DNA of 64,000 bases from Streptomyces sp. NRRL S-350 (GCF_000719705.1 NZ_JOHO01000018.1:56328-120327); one strand, 5' to 3'; shown: positions 17,050-28,037, counted from the stretch's first letter. Notes: generated by a model from the letters alone, not told the origin. Numbers and translations: made by a program.

Positions 17050-18294
17050 TCAGGCCGATTGGCCCGGGGTGAACGAGACCGGCAGCGCCACCAGCCCGCG
17101 GACCCAGGCCGACGGCCGCCACACCAGCGCGTGCTCGGCCACCGCCAGCCGCAGGTCGGGCAGCCGGTCCAGCAGCACCTCGATCGCGGTGGTGGCGATC
17201 ACCTCGGCCGCCTCCTGCGCCGGGAACGGGCAGCCGTGCTCGCCGTGGGAGTAGCTCAGGTGCGCCCGGTTGCCCTCGGCCGGCCTGCCGTCGGGCTGCC
17301 GGACCGACGGGTCCGCGTTGGCCCCGGCGAAGCCCAGCAGCAGCATGTCGCCCGCGCCGATCCGCTGGCCGCCCAGCTGGGTGTCCCGCACCGCCCAGCG
17401 TCCGGCGAAGATCTGTGTCGGGGTGTCCTCCCACAGCGCCTCGTTCAGCGCCTGGCTGATGCTGCGACGGCCCCCCGCCAGCGAGGCGGCGAACCGCTCG
17501 TCGGTGAGCATCAGCCGCAGCGCGTTGGAGATCCAGTACGAGCACGGCTGGTGGCCCGCGATCAGCAGTACCCGCAGGTCGCGCATCACCTCGTCATGGG
17601 TCAGCCCGGCCGGGTGCGCCAGCATCCGGGAGGCCACGTCGGCACCCGGGTGCTCGGCCTTCTCCTCGACCAGGGCGAGCATCAGCTCCAGCAGCCGCTG
17701 CGCCCCGGCCGGCGCGTCCGGGCCGCCGTCCAGCATGGCCAGCAGCGCCGCGATCAGCTGCGGCGCCTGCTCCTCGTCCAGCCCGAGGACCCGGCACAGC
17801 ACCAGCAGCGGCATCCGGTTCGCGAACTCGGCGACCAGGTCGGCCTCGCCGCGGCCGGCGAACTCGTCGATCAGCCGGTCGGCGATCTCCTCCGCGTGCT
17901 TGCGCAGCTCGTACGGGTCGATCCCGGCCAGGGCGTCGGTGACCGCGCGCGAGCGCCGGACGTGCTCCTCGCCCTCGGCGTACAGGACCGACGGGACGGG
18001 CGCCATCATCGGCCTCAGCGGCCAGTCGTCGGGCAGCGACTCCCAGGCGTGCCAGCGGCTGGAGTCGCGGCCGAACAGCTGCGGCTGACCGGTCACCAGC
18101 TGCAGCTCGCGGTAGCCGATGACCAGCCAGGCGGGTACGCCGCCGGCCAGTTCGACCGGGGCGACGGGGCCGTGCGCGGCCCGCAGCTCGCGGTAGAGCT
18201 GGGCCGGGTCGGTCTGGAAGCGCGGCCCGTACAGCGGCGTGGCGGCGGCGTGCGCCGGGCAGCCCGGGGGCGGGGTGGCGGCGGGCTCGGTCAC
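17050..18294 (-). CDS. cvnE: Cytochrome P450, CYP157-like (CvnE), lacking the ExxR arginine
   Basis: A 414-residue P450-fold protein. The haem loop is YSHGEHGCPFPAQEAAE, keeping the cysteine ligand but with Tyr-Ser instead of Phe-Gly and Phe instead of Gly after Cys-Pro. The K-helix reads NEALWEDTP, so the normally invariant ExxR arginine is tryptophan. The I-helix is IAGHQPCSYW, without the usual acid-alcohol pair. This matches the CYP157 family, which is known to lack ExxR. Catalysis may be altered or absent, and a sensory or partner role is possible. Its start overlaps the stop of cvnD by four bases (ATGA), placing it firmly in the conservon operon. Confidence 0.9.
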   Translation of the reverse strand: MTEPAATPPPGCPAHAAATPLYGPRFQTDPAQLYRELRAAHGPVAPVELAGGVPAWLVIGYRELQLVTGQPQLFGRDSSRWHAWESLPDDWPLRPMMAPVPSVLYAEGEEHVRRSRAVTDALAGIDPYELRKHAEEIADRLIDEFAGRGEADLVAEFANRMPLLVLCRVLGLDEEQAPQLIAALLAMLDGGPDAPAGAQRLLELMLALVEEKAEHPGADVASRMLAHPAGLTHDEVMRDLRVLLIAGHQPCSYWISNALRLMLTDERFAASLAGGRRSISQALNEALWEDTPTQIFAGRWAVRDTQLGGQRIGAGDMLLLGFAGANADPSVRQPDGRPAEGNRAHLSYSHGEHGCPFPAQEAAEVIATTAIEVLLDRLPDLRLAVAEHALVWRPSAWVRGLVALPVSFTPGQSA

Positions 18295-19100
18295 GGGGTG
18301 CTCTCCTCGTACATCGCGGTGACGGGGGCTTCGGGGGCGCCGAGAGGGTGGGGAGCCCCGGGAGCGTGGGGAGCCCTGGGAGCGTGGGGAGCCCCGGGAG
18401 CTGCCGCGGCCGCCGGGAGGTCCGCGTCGGCCCGGGCCTGGGCCTGTGCCAGGGCGGTCAGGTGGCGCACCAGCTCGATCAGCACCCGCTTGCCGGACTC
18501 CCGGTCCCGGGCGTCGCAGTCCACCAGCGGCACCTCGGCCGACAGGTCCAGCGCCTCGCGGACCTGCGCCAGGGAGTGGGTCGGCTCGCCGAAGTTGTTG
18601 CGGGCCACGATGAACGGGGTGCCGTGGTGCTCCAGCCGGTCGATCGCGTACCAGGACTCCTCCAGCCGCCTGGTGTCCACCAGGACGACCGCACCGAGCG
18701 CACCGCTGAACAGGCGGTCCCAGAGGAACCAGAAACGTTCCTGCCCGGGCGCGCCGAACAGGTACAGCACCTGGCTCTCCGACAGGGTGATCCGGCCGAA
18801 GTCGAACGCCACTGTGGTGGACCGCTTGCCCCAGGCACCGGCGGGGTCGACGCCCTCACCGGCCTTGGTCATGACCTCCTCGGTGTTCAGCGGACGGATC
18901 TCGCTGACCGAGCCCACCAGCGTGGTCTTGCCGACGCCGAAGCCGCCGACCACGACGATCTTCAGCGCGTTGTCGGCCGTCGCCCGCAGCGGGGTGCGGC
19001 CGGTGGCGGGCCGGGCGCCGGAGCCGCCCGCGGCCGGGGAAGAGCCGTGGGCAAGCGGATCGGAGCCGCTCGCGGCCGGGTCAGAGCCGTTGAAGGCCAT
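18291..19100 (-). CDS. cvnD: Conservon GTP/ATP-binding protein CvnD
   Basis: A 269-residue Ras-like small GTPase of the conservon system, thought to act with CvnA, B and C at the membrane like a eukaryotic G-protein complex. The P-loop is GGFGVGKTT near residue 55. The G3 region reads FGAPGQERF in place of DTAGQ. The G4 position, normally NKxD, reads NNFG, as in this family. About 45 residues of low complexity precede the GTPase domain. The C-terminal tail has repeated Ala-Pro-His units (APHAPRAPHAPGAPH). It overlaps cvnC by 20 bases and cvnE by four. Confidence 0.92.
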   Translation of the reverse strand: MAFNGSDPAASGSDPLAHGSSPAAGGSGARPATGRTPLRATADNALKIVVVGGFGVGKTTLVGSVSEIRPLNTEEVMTKAGEGVDPAGAWGKRSTTVAFDFGRITLSESQVLYLFGAPGQERFWFLWDRLFSGALGAVVLVDTRRLEESWYAIDRLEHHGTPFIVARNNFGEPTHSLAQVREALDLSAEVPLVDCDARDRESGKRVLIELVRHLTALAQAQARADADLPAAAAAPGAPHAPRAPHAPGAPHPLGAPEAPVTAMYEESTP

Positions 19101-19449
19101 GCAGCACCTGCTTCAGCGTGTCGAGGTCGGGCAGCCGGGCCTTGTTCGGCGCGAACCGGGGGTGGCGGGCGGTGACCGCCCCGGACTCCAGCAGGTCGCC
19201 GAGCAGGATCTTCACCACCGAGACGGGCAGCGCCAGCTCCGCCGCGACCTCCACCACGGCGGTCGGGGCCTCGCACATCCGCAGGATCCGGGCGTGCTCC
19301 GACTGCATCCCCGCCGTCGGCCGCCGCTCGGCGACGATCAGGGTGACCAGGTCGAAAGCGTTCTCCGGGGCGCGGCTACGGCCCCGGGTGATGGTGTAGA
19401 GGCGGTCCGGATCGTCGTCGCGGCCCGGCAGCACCGGCCCGGCGTTCAT
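19081..19449 (-). CDS. cvnC: Conservon protein CvnC, DUF742
   Basis: A 122-residue DUF742 protein. The family core is visible as PDRLYTITRGRSR, then FDLVTLIV, then a winged-helix-like segment ILRMCEAPTAVVEVAAELAL with PVSVVKILLGDLLESG. CvnC is an obligate partner in conservons and is thought to bridge CvnA/CvnB and the GTPase CvnD. The length is typical. Its start overlaps the end of cvnB by four bases (ATGA) and its end overlaps cvnD by 20 bases, so the four proteins are probably made in fixed ratios. Confidence 0.93.
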   Translation of the reverse strand: MNAGPVLPGRDDDPDRLYTITRGRSRAPENAFDLVTLIVAERRPTAGMQSEHARILRMCEAPTAVVEVAAELALPVSVVKILLGDLLESGAVTARHPRFAPNKARLPDLDTLKQVLHGLQRL

Positions 19450-19898
19450 GCCCGGGCGCCCTCTCGCGGCGCCGGGTCCACCTCGTCCGGATCGGCCTCG
19501 GCAGTGCGGGCCGGCGCGCTGAGGTGGATCCCGATCTGCTCGATCAGGCCGTGCATGTTGTGGCCGACCACGCCGACGTCCGCCTCCTCGTCAGTGACCA
19601 CCGCCAGGTGCGCCCCCTCGCCGGCCGCCACGATGCACAGGATGCCGCCGTGGAACTCGGTCATCGACTGCCGGACGCCGCCGCTGCCGTCGCCGAACTC
19701 GATCGAGGCGCCGTGCGCCAGGCTCTGCAGGCCGGAGGCGATCGCCGCCAGCTGGTCGGCCTGGTCGGTGCTCAGTCCGGCGGTGTGGCAGAGCTTGAGG
19801 CCGTCGGCGGAGAGCACCAGGGCGTGCCGGGAGCCGGGGGTGGCCGCCAGCAGGTTTTCCAACAGCCAGTCGAGATCACGGTCGGTGGCGCTGCTCAT
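19446..19898 (-). CDS. cvnB: Conservon protein CvnB, roadblock/LC7 domain
   Basis: A 150-residue roadblock/LC7 protein, the family that acts as GTPase regulators or scaffolds (MglB-like). The domain spans residues ~8-125, starting DLDWLLENLLAATPGSRHAL, then VLSADGLKL, GLQSLAHGASIEFGDG and GAHLAVVTDEEADVGVVGH. A short acidic tail follows. The start ATG at 19898 overlaps the cvnA stop (ATGA). The much longer open frame running upstream through cvnA in another phase is an artefact of high GC. Confidence 0.94.
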   Translation of the reverse strand: MSSATDRDLDWLLENLLAATPGSRHALVLSADGLKLCHTAGLSTDQADQLAAIASGLQSLAHGASIEFGDGSGGVRQSMTEFHGGILCIVAAGEGAHLAVVTDEEADVGVVGHNMHGLIEQIGIHLSAPARTAEADPDEVDPAPREGARA

Positions 19899-21799
19899 CG
19901 GGAGTCCTTCTCGGTGACGGGGGAAGCGTCGGGCGTGGTGTCCGGGTCTGTGCCTACGGCCGTTCCTGGGCCGACGGCCGTGCCGGTGCCTGGGTCTACG
20001 GCCGTGCCTGGGCCGGTGCCTGGGCCGGTGCCTGTGGCCGTGTCCGGGCCGGTGCCTGGGTCTACGGCCGTGCCCGGGCCGGTGCCCGCGGTCGGCGCCC
20101 CGGCGGAGCGCTGCTCGACCGCCAGGGGGCGGGCGGCGGCCCGGCGGAACGCGCCGAACCGGGCGGCCGCTACCGCCGCGTCGGCGCGTACGGGCTTCGC
20201 CGCGGGGGCCGTCGACGGGGTGGTGGTGGCCAAGGTCTGGCCGCGACGGCGCTGCGGCAGGCCGCTGTCGGTCATCCGGGCCGGCGCGGGCGGCAGCTGG
20301 GCGGGAGTTGGGCCCGCGGCCGAGGCGGTGGCCGCGCCGGGGGCGGCAGGCGCCGGCGGCAGGGGGGCGGGCGCGGGTCGGGCGGGGGCCGGACGCGCGG
20401 GAGCCGGGCGCGCAGGGGTGAGCGCGGGGCGTACGGACTCCGGGCCCGGCGCCTGTGTCAGGGCGGGCACCGGTGCGGGCTCCGGAGCCGGGTGCGAGAG
20501 CAGCTGCTGCGGGATCAGCATCACCACCCCCGTACCGCCGCGCGCCGACGGCCGGAAGGAGATCTGCAGCCCGTGCTTGCGCGCCAGTGCGCCGACCACC
20601 GCGAGCCCCAGCCGGGTGCCGGCGGAGAGCGTGGTGAGGTCCAGCGGCTCGGCGGAGACGGCCCGTTCGGCACGGCGCAGCCAGCTGTCGCTCAGGCCCA
20701 GTCCGCTGTCCTCGACGGTGACCGCCAGTCCGGCGGACACCTCCTCGACGTAGACGTGCACCTCGGCCGGCGGGGCGGAGAAGTTGGTGGCGTTGTCCAG
20801 CAGTTCGGCCAGCGCGTGCATGACGCCCTCGGCGGCGTACCCGGCGACGGCGGCGGTGCTGGCGTTGTGCAGCCGCACCCGCTGGTAGGCGCCGATCCGG
20901 CCGAGCGCGCCGCGCAGGACCGACTCCACCGCGATCGGCTTGGCCCAGCGGCGGCCCGAGCGGGCGCCGGTGAGCACCGCGATGCTGTCGGCCATCCGGC
21001 CCGCCTGGGCGGTCGAGTGGTCCAGGTGCAGCAGGTCGCCGAGGACCTCCTCGTCGTGCCGGTGCTGCATCTCGCGCAGTTCGGCGTGCATGCTCGTGGC
21101 CAGTGCCTGCACGCGCCCGGCGGCGGTCGCGCAGACCGCGAGGGCGGCGGCCCGCAGCCGCTCGCCGCGGCCGATCTCCTCGCCGACGGCGCGCAGCAGC
21201 GCGTACTGGGGGTGCTTGCGGTGTGCGGCCAGCGCGCTGTCCACGGCCGCGCCGGCGCGCAGCTTCTTCACCACCTCGGGGAGGACGCCGTCGGCGATCC
21301 GGTCCAGTTCGGCGCGCTCGGCCTCGGCCCGCGCCCGTTCCGCCTCCGTCCCGGCCCGCTCGGCGTCCAGTTCGGCCCGCACCCGGGCCAGTTCGGCGTG
21401 CCCGGCGGTGACGTCCGCCTCGGCCCGGGCCTGCTGCTCGCGGGCGGTGTCCCGCTCGGTCAGTGCGGCGGCGGCCCGGGCCTCGGCCGCCCTCGCGGCC
21501 TGCCGCGCGGAGTCGACGGCGGCCAGTGCCGTCGTGGTCTCCCGGTGCTGCGAGGCCAGTTCCTCGGCCAGGGCGCGGGAGCGCTCGGCGCCGACCGCCG
21601 CGAGGCCGACGGCGATCAGCCAGAGCACCGCGACGGCGGCCACCGCGAGCGCGGTGAGCGGCTGGTGCGCGTCCAGCGCCCGGGTGACGCCGACCGGCGC
21701 GGCGGCCAGCGCCAGCAGGACGGCGGCGGCCGTCAGGGCGACGGTGCGCGGCGCGGGCCGTCGGCGTGGCCGCCCGTCGGGGCTGGTGGCTTCTCTCAT
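19895..21799 (-). CDS. cvnA: Conservon sensor kinase-like protein CvnA
   Basis: A 634-residue membrane protein, first gene of the conservon. Two TM helices lie near residues 20-65 with only a short external loop. A long coiled coil rich in Ala, Glu and Arg follows (residues ~70-170). The kinase-like region has a dimerisation segment with HLDHSTAQAGRMADS and an HATPase_c domain with the N-box LAELLDNATNFS and the G-boxes VEDSGLGLS and GTRLGLAVVG. About 190 C-terminal residues are Pro/Ala/Gly/Thr-rich and repetitive. ATG 21799 is preferred because GAGGA lies upstream; an upstream ATG exists at 21892. CvnA lacks a cognate response regulator here, as is usual for conservons. Confidence 0.92.
   Translation of the reverse strand: MREATSPDGRPRRRPAPRTVALTAAAVLLALAAAPVGVTRALDAHQPLTALAVAAVAVLWLIAVGLAAVGAERSRALAEELASQHRETTTALAAVDSARQAARAAEARAAAALTERDTAREQQARAEADVTAGHAELARVRAELDAERAGTEAERARAEAERAELDRIADGVLPEVVKKLRAGAAVDSALAAHRKHPQYALLRAVGEEIGRGERLRAAALAVCATAAGRVQALATSMHAELREMQHRHDEEVLGDLLHLDHSTAQAGRMADSIAVLTGARSGRRWAKPIAVESVLRGALGRIGAYQRVRLHNASTAAVAGYAAEGVMHALAELLDNATNFSAPPAEVHVYVEEVSAGLAVTVEDSGLGLSDSWLRRAERAVSAEPLDLTTLSAGTRLGLAVVGALARKHGLQISFRPSARGGTGVVMLIPQQLLSHPAPEPAPVPALTQAPGPESVRPALTPARPAPARPAPARPAPAPLPPAPAAPGAATASAAGPTPAQLPPAPARMTDSGLPQRRRGQTLATTTPSTAPAAKPVRADAAVAAARFGAFRRAAARPLAVEQRSAGAPTAGTGPGTAVDPGTGPDTATGTGPGTGPGTAVDPGTGTAVGPGTAVGTDPDTTPDASPVTEKDSR
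19983..20074 (-). repeat. 66-nt repeat in the cvnA C-terminal coding region
   Basis: A 26-base segment at 19983-20008 recurs exactly in phase at 20049-20074, a 66-nt (22-codon) period, within a longer field of smaller GGTGCC/GGCC repeats from about 19935 to 20100. It encodes Gly-Thr-Ala-Val-Asp-Pro type units. The period is a multiple of three, so copy-number change would keep the reading frame. Confidence 0.75.
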
Positions 21800-22115
21800 C
21801 GGTGCGGTCCTCGGCAACGTCGGCGGGCGGCGGCGGCACGGCGGCGGTTCGGCGACGGTCGGGACCGTCGACAACCGGTCGGGGCGCATACGAGACCGCC
21901 CGGCGACGTCCAGGAACGTCTCCGGGCAGCTGATCGGTTCACCCTTTCGGCCGATCATATCGATTCAGACATTGGCCTCAAGCGGACAACTGACGGCCAA
22001 TCTCCTTGATTCACGCCGCAGACACCGATTGGCGACGCAACCGCCGCACGAGCGAGTGGCCCGCCTCACAGCCCGGCTGTTCCACCCGCCCCCGGCCCAC
22101 CTCCCAGCCCCACCC
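21800..22115. other. Conservon promoter region
   Basis: About 316 bases separate cvnA from the oxidoreductase gene on the same strand. The region includes a clearly AT-richer patch around 21950-22015 (with CATATCGATTCAGACATTGG), the best promoter candidate for the six-gene operon. No gene or strong palindrome is visible. Confidence 0.5.
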
Positions 22116-22880
22116 TCAGCGGCTGCCGAACCGCCGCTCCAGCGCCTCCTCGAAGGTCCTCCGGCCCACCGCCCGCTCCGGCGCCAGCTGCCCGCCGCGG
22201 CGCAGACCCCGACCCACCGCCCCCGGGATCCACAACGGCAGCAGCACCCGCCGCTTGCCCGCCGCCCCCAGGTACGCCCGGGCCAGCTCCCGGTACGACC
22301 GCACCTGCGGCCCGCCCACCTCCGGCGCGAACCCGACGGGCTCCTCCCCCACCAGCCCGACCACCGCCGCGGCCACCTCCCGGACGTCGACCGGCTGGAA
22401 CCGCACGCCGCTCACCACCGGGAACACCGGCAGCTTCACCGAGGTGTCGAACACCTTCAGCACCAGGTCGTGGAACTGCGTCGCCCGCAGCACCGTCCAC
22501 CCCAGCCCCGACTCCCGCACCACCCGCTCGCAGGCGAGCTTCGTCCGGTAGTACGCGATCGGCACCCGGTCGATCCCCACGATCGACACGTACACCAGGT
22601 GCCGCACCCCCGCGTCGCGCGCCCGCGCCACCAGCGTGCGGACCGCCGCCAGGTCCGCCTTCTTCTGGGTGGTCGCGCAGTCCACCACGACGTCGACCCC
22701 GGCCATCGCCGCCGCGATCCCGGCCCCGTCCACCAGGTCGCCGACCACCCACTCGACCCCGTCGCCCCCGCCCCGCGCCCGCCGGCTCAATCCCCGCACC
22801 GCCACGCCTCGCGCCAGCAGCCGCACCACCTCCCACCCCAACGTCCCGGTCGCCCCGGTCACCAGCACCGTCCCGTTCAT
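22116..22880 (-). CDS. NmrA/SDR-type NAD(P)-binding oxidoreductase
   Basis: A 254-residue Rossmann-fold protein. The dinucleotide-binding loop GATGTLG is at residues ~8-14. The atypical SDR core continues with ARDAGVRHLVYVSIVGID and an active-site-like YYRTKLACERVV (Tyr-xxx-Lys spacing). It resembles small NmrA-like or UPF0105-type SDR proteins that are annotated as NAD(P)H-binding; no substrate can be proposed. The C-terminal ~50 residues are basic (RRVLLPLWIPGAVGRGLRRG). It lies downstream of nrdJ on the same strand, but a strong terminator separates them, so it likely has its own promoter. Confidence 0.8.
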   Translation of the reverse strand: MNGTVLVTGATGTLGWEVVRLLARGVAVRGLSRRARGGGDGVEWVVGDLVDGAGIAAAMAGVDVVVDCATTQKKADLAAVRTLVARARDAGVRHLVYVSIVGIDRVPIAYYRTKLACERVVRESGLGWTVLRATQFHDLVLKVFDTSVKLPVFPVVSGVRFQPVDVREVAAAVVGLVGEEPVGFAPEVGGPQVRSYRELARAYLGAAGKRRVLLPLWIPGAVGRGLRRGGQLAPERAVGRRTFEEALERRFGSR

Positions 22881-22965
22881 CAGGCCGTTCCTTCCGTCGA
22901 GTCGCCTTTCCCCTACGGACCGGCCACCGCCCGGATCCGTGACATCGGCTCCCGGAGAACGCGAA

Positions 22966-22999
22966 AAGCGGGGCGAGGACCGTGGTCCTCGCCCCGCTT
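22966..22999 (-). terminator. Rho-independent terminator of the nrdRJ operon
   Basis: A perfect inverted repeat with 16-base arms (22966-22981 and 22984-22999) lies 37 bases after the nrdJ stop. On the minus strand the stem is followed by a short T-run (TTTT), so this is a classical intrinsic terminator. Confidence 0.9.
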
Positions 23000-23035
23000 C
23001 GTGGGTTCACCTCAGGAGGCGAACACCGGAGTGGT

Positions 23036-25921
<2,886 letters not shown>

Positions 25922-25995
25922 TTCTCGCTCCTCCTCCTGGGCAAACGCCCGAAGTGCCCCGAAAAGTCCGGGCACCGCTGGTTCGTTCTTCCGGT

Positions 25996-26030
25996 GTGCG
26001 GGCAGGCGGGCACGCTGCCTGCTTGCGCAC
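25996..26030 (-). other. Stem-loop in the nrdR-nrdJ intercistronic leader
   Basis: Arms GTGCG plus GCAGGC (25996-26007) pair with GCCTGC plus CGCAC (26017-26030) around a 9-base loop, with a small internal bulge. It sits about 75 bases upstream of nrdJ. It could be a partial terminator or an mRNA-stability element for differential expression. There is no cobalamin-riboswitch consensus around it that I can recognise. Confidence 0.5.
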
Positions 26031-26130
26031 GGTTTGTAGTGTTCTGCGCCCCGTTTCCGGGCACGCCGGGGCCCCGCAGGGCCGATGTGGTGCGGCTGGG
26101 CCCGCTCGGGGGCCGGTGTGCCGACGCCTC

Positions 26131-26631
26131 CTAGGGCGCGGCGGCGGAGACGGACACGCAGGCGTCGTCCGTCTCCGGGGTGCGGGGCCGTTCCGCGCGG
26201 AGTTCCGCGATGGCGGCCTCGAAGTCTTCCAGTCCGTCGTACGCCTGGTACACGCTGGCGAACCGCAGGTAGGCGACCACGTCGAGTTCCTTGAGCGGGC
26301 CGAGTATGGCCAGCCCGACGTCGTGGGTGGTCAGCTCGGCGTTACCGCTGGCGCGCACGCACTCCTCGACCCGCTGGCCGAGCTGGGCCAGCGCGTCCTC
26401 GGTGACCGGGCGGCCCTGGCAGGCCTTGCGGACGCCGGTGATGACCTTCTGCCGGGAGAACGGCTCGGTGACGCCGCTGCGCTTGACGACCATCAGCGCC
26501 GCCGTCTCCACCGTGGTGAAGCGGCGGCCGCAGTCCGGGCACTGCCGACGACGGCGGATGCAGCTGCCGTCCTCGGTGGTCCGGCTGTCGACAACGCGGC
26601 TGTCGGAGTGCCGGCAGAAGGGGCAGTGCAC
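26131..26631 (-). CDS. nrdR: Transcriptional repressor NrdR
   Basis: A 166-residue regulator of ribonucleotide reductase genes that senses ATP/dATP. The N-terminal zinc ribbon is CPFC at residues 3-6 and CPDCGRRF at ~31-38. The ATP-cone domain occupies ~residues 46-136, beginning [20 protein letters not shown]. The start is GTG at 26631. A ~20-residue acidic tail follows the cone. Two NrdR-box-like sites lie about 90-135 bases upstream, in the region shared with divergent lexA. nrdJ lies downstream on the same strand. Confidence 0.96.
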   Translation of the reverse strand: MHCPFCRHSDSRVVDSRTTEDGSCIRRRRQCPDCGRRFTTVETAALMVVKRSGVTEPFSRQKVITGVRKACQGRPVTEDALAQLGQRVEECVRASGNAELTTHDVGLAILGPLKELDVVAYLRFASVYQAYDGLEDFEAAIAELRAERPRTPETDDACVSVSAAAP

Positions 26632-26719
26632 CTCGGGGATCCCTCCCTGGCAGAACGTGCGGACCCACTGAGTCTATGCGATGCGCCCCCGGCCTCGGCA
26701 AGCTGATCATGTGGCGCGA

Positions 26720-26733
26720 CCACTAGTACTGGG
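26720..26733. promoter_or_regulatory. NrdR box, distal (imperfect)
   Basis: CCACTAGTACTGGG is a degenerate match to the NrdR consensus (ACACWATATATWGTGT type). It is paired with the better site centred exactly 31 bp away, about three helical turns, which is the usual spacing of tandem NrdR boxes. Confidence 0.65.
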
Positions 26734-26750
26734 CACGCAGAGGACTGTAG

Positions 26751-26765
26751 CCACTACATGTAGGC
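26751..26765. promoter_or_regulatory. NrdR box (perfect CTACATGTAG core)
   Basis: CCACTACATGTAGGC contains a perfect 10-bp palindrome in the CWATATATWG pattern of NrdR boxes. It lies about 120 bases upstream of the nrdR GTG start. Together with the site at 26720-26733 it should mediate repression of nrdRJ by NrdR. Confidence 0.8.
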
Positions 26766-26891
26766 CTCGGGGGGAAGTGACACCCCTGGCGTGTCGGCGC
26801 CGATTAGACTGCCGGAGGCAAGTTCGAATCGAACGTTTAATCGATGTACAACAAAGCCTTGATCGAGTCAGCCAACTCCCGAATAATTCAC

Positions 26892-26907
26892 TCGAACGTG
26901 TGTTTGG
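26892..26907 (+). promoter_or_regulatory. SOS (LexA) box upstream of lexA
   Basis: TCGAACGTGTGTTTGG matches the actinobacterial SOS box TCGAAC-N4-GTTYGA at all but the final position. It lies 69 bases upstream of the proposed lexA GTG start, consistent with autorepression. Confidence 0.88.
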
Positions 26908-26975
26908 CGCAACCTTTCGATAGGAGGGGCGTTGGGCTGGAAAAGGGGAGAGGACAGCCGTCGAGAGGGGCCGCC

Positions 26976-27857
26976 GTGAACACGATCGAAAGCAACACCA
27001 TCCCGGTGCAGGAGCACTCCCAGTTCAAGGTGGGGCAGCGCACCAACAATCAGCAGGGTGTGGACATCAGCATGGACCGCAGCGAAGACCACCGGCTCGC
27101 CGGCACGGCCCTTTCCGGCTCGAACCGCGTGCCCGACCAGCCGGTCGAACACCCCCCCGCCCTGGACGACGCCCACGCCTCACCCGCCCGTGCGATGCCC
27201 GGCCGCCCCCCCGGCATCCGCACCGACGAGGCCGGCCTCACCGAGCGCCAGCGCCGGGTGATCGAGGTCATCCGGGATTCCGTCCAGCGCCGGGGCTACC
27301 CGCCGTCCATGCGGGAGATCGGCCAGGCCGTCGGCCTCTCCAGCACCTCCTCCGTCGCCCACCAGCTGATGGCCCTGGAGCGCAAGGGCTTCCTGCGCCG
27401 GGATCCGCACCGCCCGCGCGCCTACGAGGTCCGCGGCGTCGAGGTGGCCCGCCCCAACACCGCCGAGACGGCCGGCCGCCCGTCCACCTCCTACGTCCCG
27501 CTGGTGGGCCGGATCGCCGCCGGCGGGCCGATCCTGGCCGAGCAGACGGTCGAGGACGTCTTCCCGCTGCCCCGCCAACTGGTCGGTGAGGGCGAGCTGT
27601 TCGCGCTCACCGTGCGCGGCGACTCGATGATCGAGGCGGCCATCTGCGACGGCGACTGGGTCACCGTGCGCCGCCAGCCGGTCGCCGAGAACGGCGACAT
27701 CGTGGCCGCGATGATCGACGGCGAGGCCACCGTCAAGCGCCTCAAGCGCGAGGACGGCCGGATCTGGCTGATGCCGCACAACCCGGCGTACGAGCCGATC
27801 AACGGCGACAACGCGACCATCCTGGGCAAGGTGGTCGCGGTCCTGCGCCGCCTCTGA
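26976..27857 (+). CDS. lexA: LexA repressor of the SOS response
   Basis: A 293-residue repressor/autoprotease if GTG 26976 is used. The winged-helix DNA-binding domain spans ~residues 80-145 ([20 protein letters not shown], then [20 protein letters not shown]). The self-cleavage site is Ala182-Gly183 in GRIAAGG, and the catalytic pair is Ser217 (GDSMIEAA) and Lys254 (TVKRLK). GTG 26976 has a GAGAGGGG ribosome binding site; an ATG at 27072 would give 261 residues, closer to the S. coelicolor protein, so the start is not certain. The extra N-terminus before the HTH is unstructured and poorly conserved in the genus. The gene is divergent from nrdR and followed by a hairpin terminator. Confidence 0.95.
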   Translation: MNTIESNTIPVQEHSQFKVGQRTNNQQGVDISMDRSEDHRLAGTALSGSNRVPDQPVEHPPALDDAHASPARAMPGRPPGIRTDEAGLTERQRRVIEVIRDSVQRRGYPPSMREIGQAVGLSSTSSVAHQLMALERKGFLRRDPHRPRAYEVRGVEVARPNTAETAGRPSTSYVPLVGRIAAGGPILAEQTVEDVFPLPRQLVGEGELFALTVRGDSMIEAAICDGDWVTVRRQPVAENGDIVAAMIDGEATVKRLKREDGRIWLMPHNPAYEPINGDNATILGKVVAVLRRL

Positions 27858-27905
27858 GCCTCCGGGGCCCGGAGCACACCCGGGGCGGGCCCACGACACC
27901 GGGAA

Positions 27906-27934
27906 GGGGCTCCACCGCGCACGCGGGGAGCCCC
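27906..27934. terminator. Hairpin terminator between lexA and dinG-type gene
   Basis: The inverted repeat GGGGCTCC-A-CCGCG / CGCGG-GGAGCCCC (13 bp with a single bulged A, 2-base loop) lies 48 bases after the lexA stop and before the convergent helicase gene. Position and stability support a shared terminator. Confidence 0.8.
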
Positions 27935-28037
27935 TCCGGCGTCCTCCCGGCCGGGCGGAGGCCGGGGGCCCGGGCGGCTTCAACAGCACCCGTCAGCCCA
28001 GCCCAGCGGCCCCGCCCCCGCCCCGCGCGGTCGCGTC

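Larger units (their letters stand above)
26632..26975. other. Divergent nrdR/lexA control region
   Basis: The region carries two NrdR-box-like sites on the nrdR side and a LexA box on the lexA side, listed separately. A weaker LexA-like half-match (TCGAACGTTTAATCGA, 26829-26844) precedes the main SOS box. The AT-rich patch at 26820-26895 is likely the lexA promoter. No coding frame is supported. Confidence 0.7.

Noticed and set aside
19446..21839. A 797-codon minus-strand frame covering cvnB and running through cvnA
   Set aside because: Only its last 150 codons (cvnB) carry protein motifs; the rest is an Arg/Gly-rich out-of-phase reading of cvnA.
25922..26130. Cobalamin riboswitch upstream of nrdJ
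   Set aside because: No B12-box or typical multi-helix core could be recognised. The region holds only one simple stem-loop. In S. coelicolor the B12 riboswitch I recall controls the class I genes instead.
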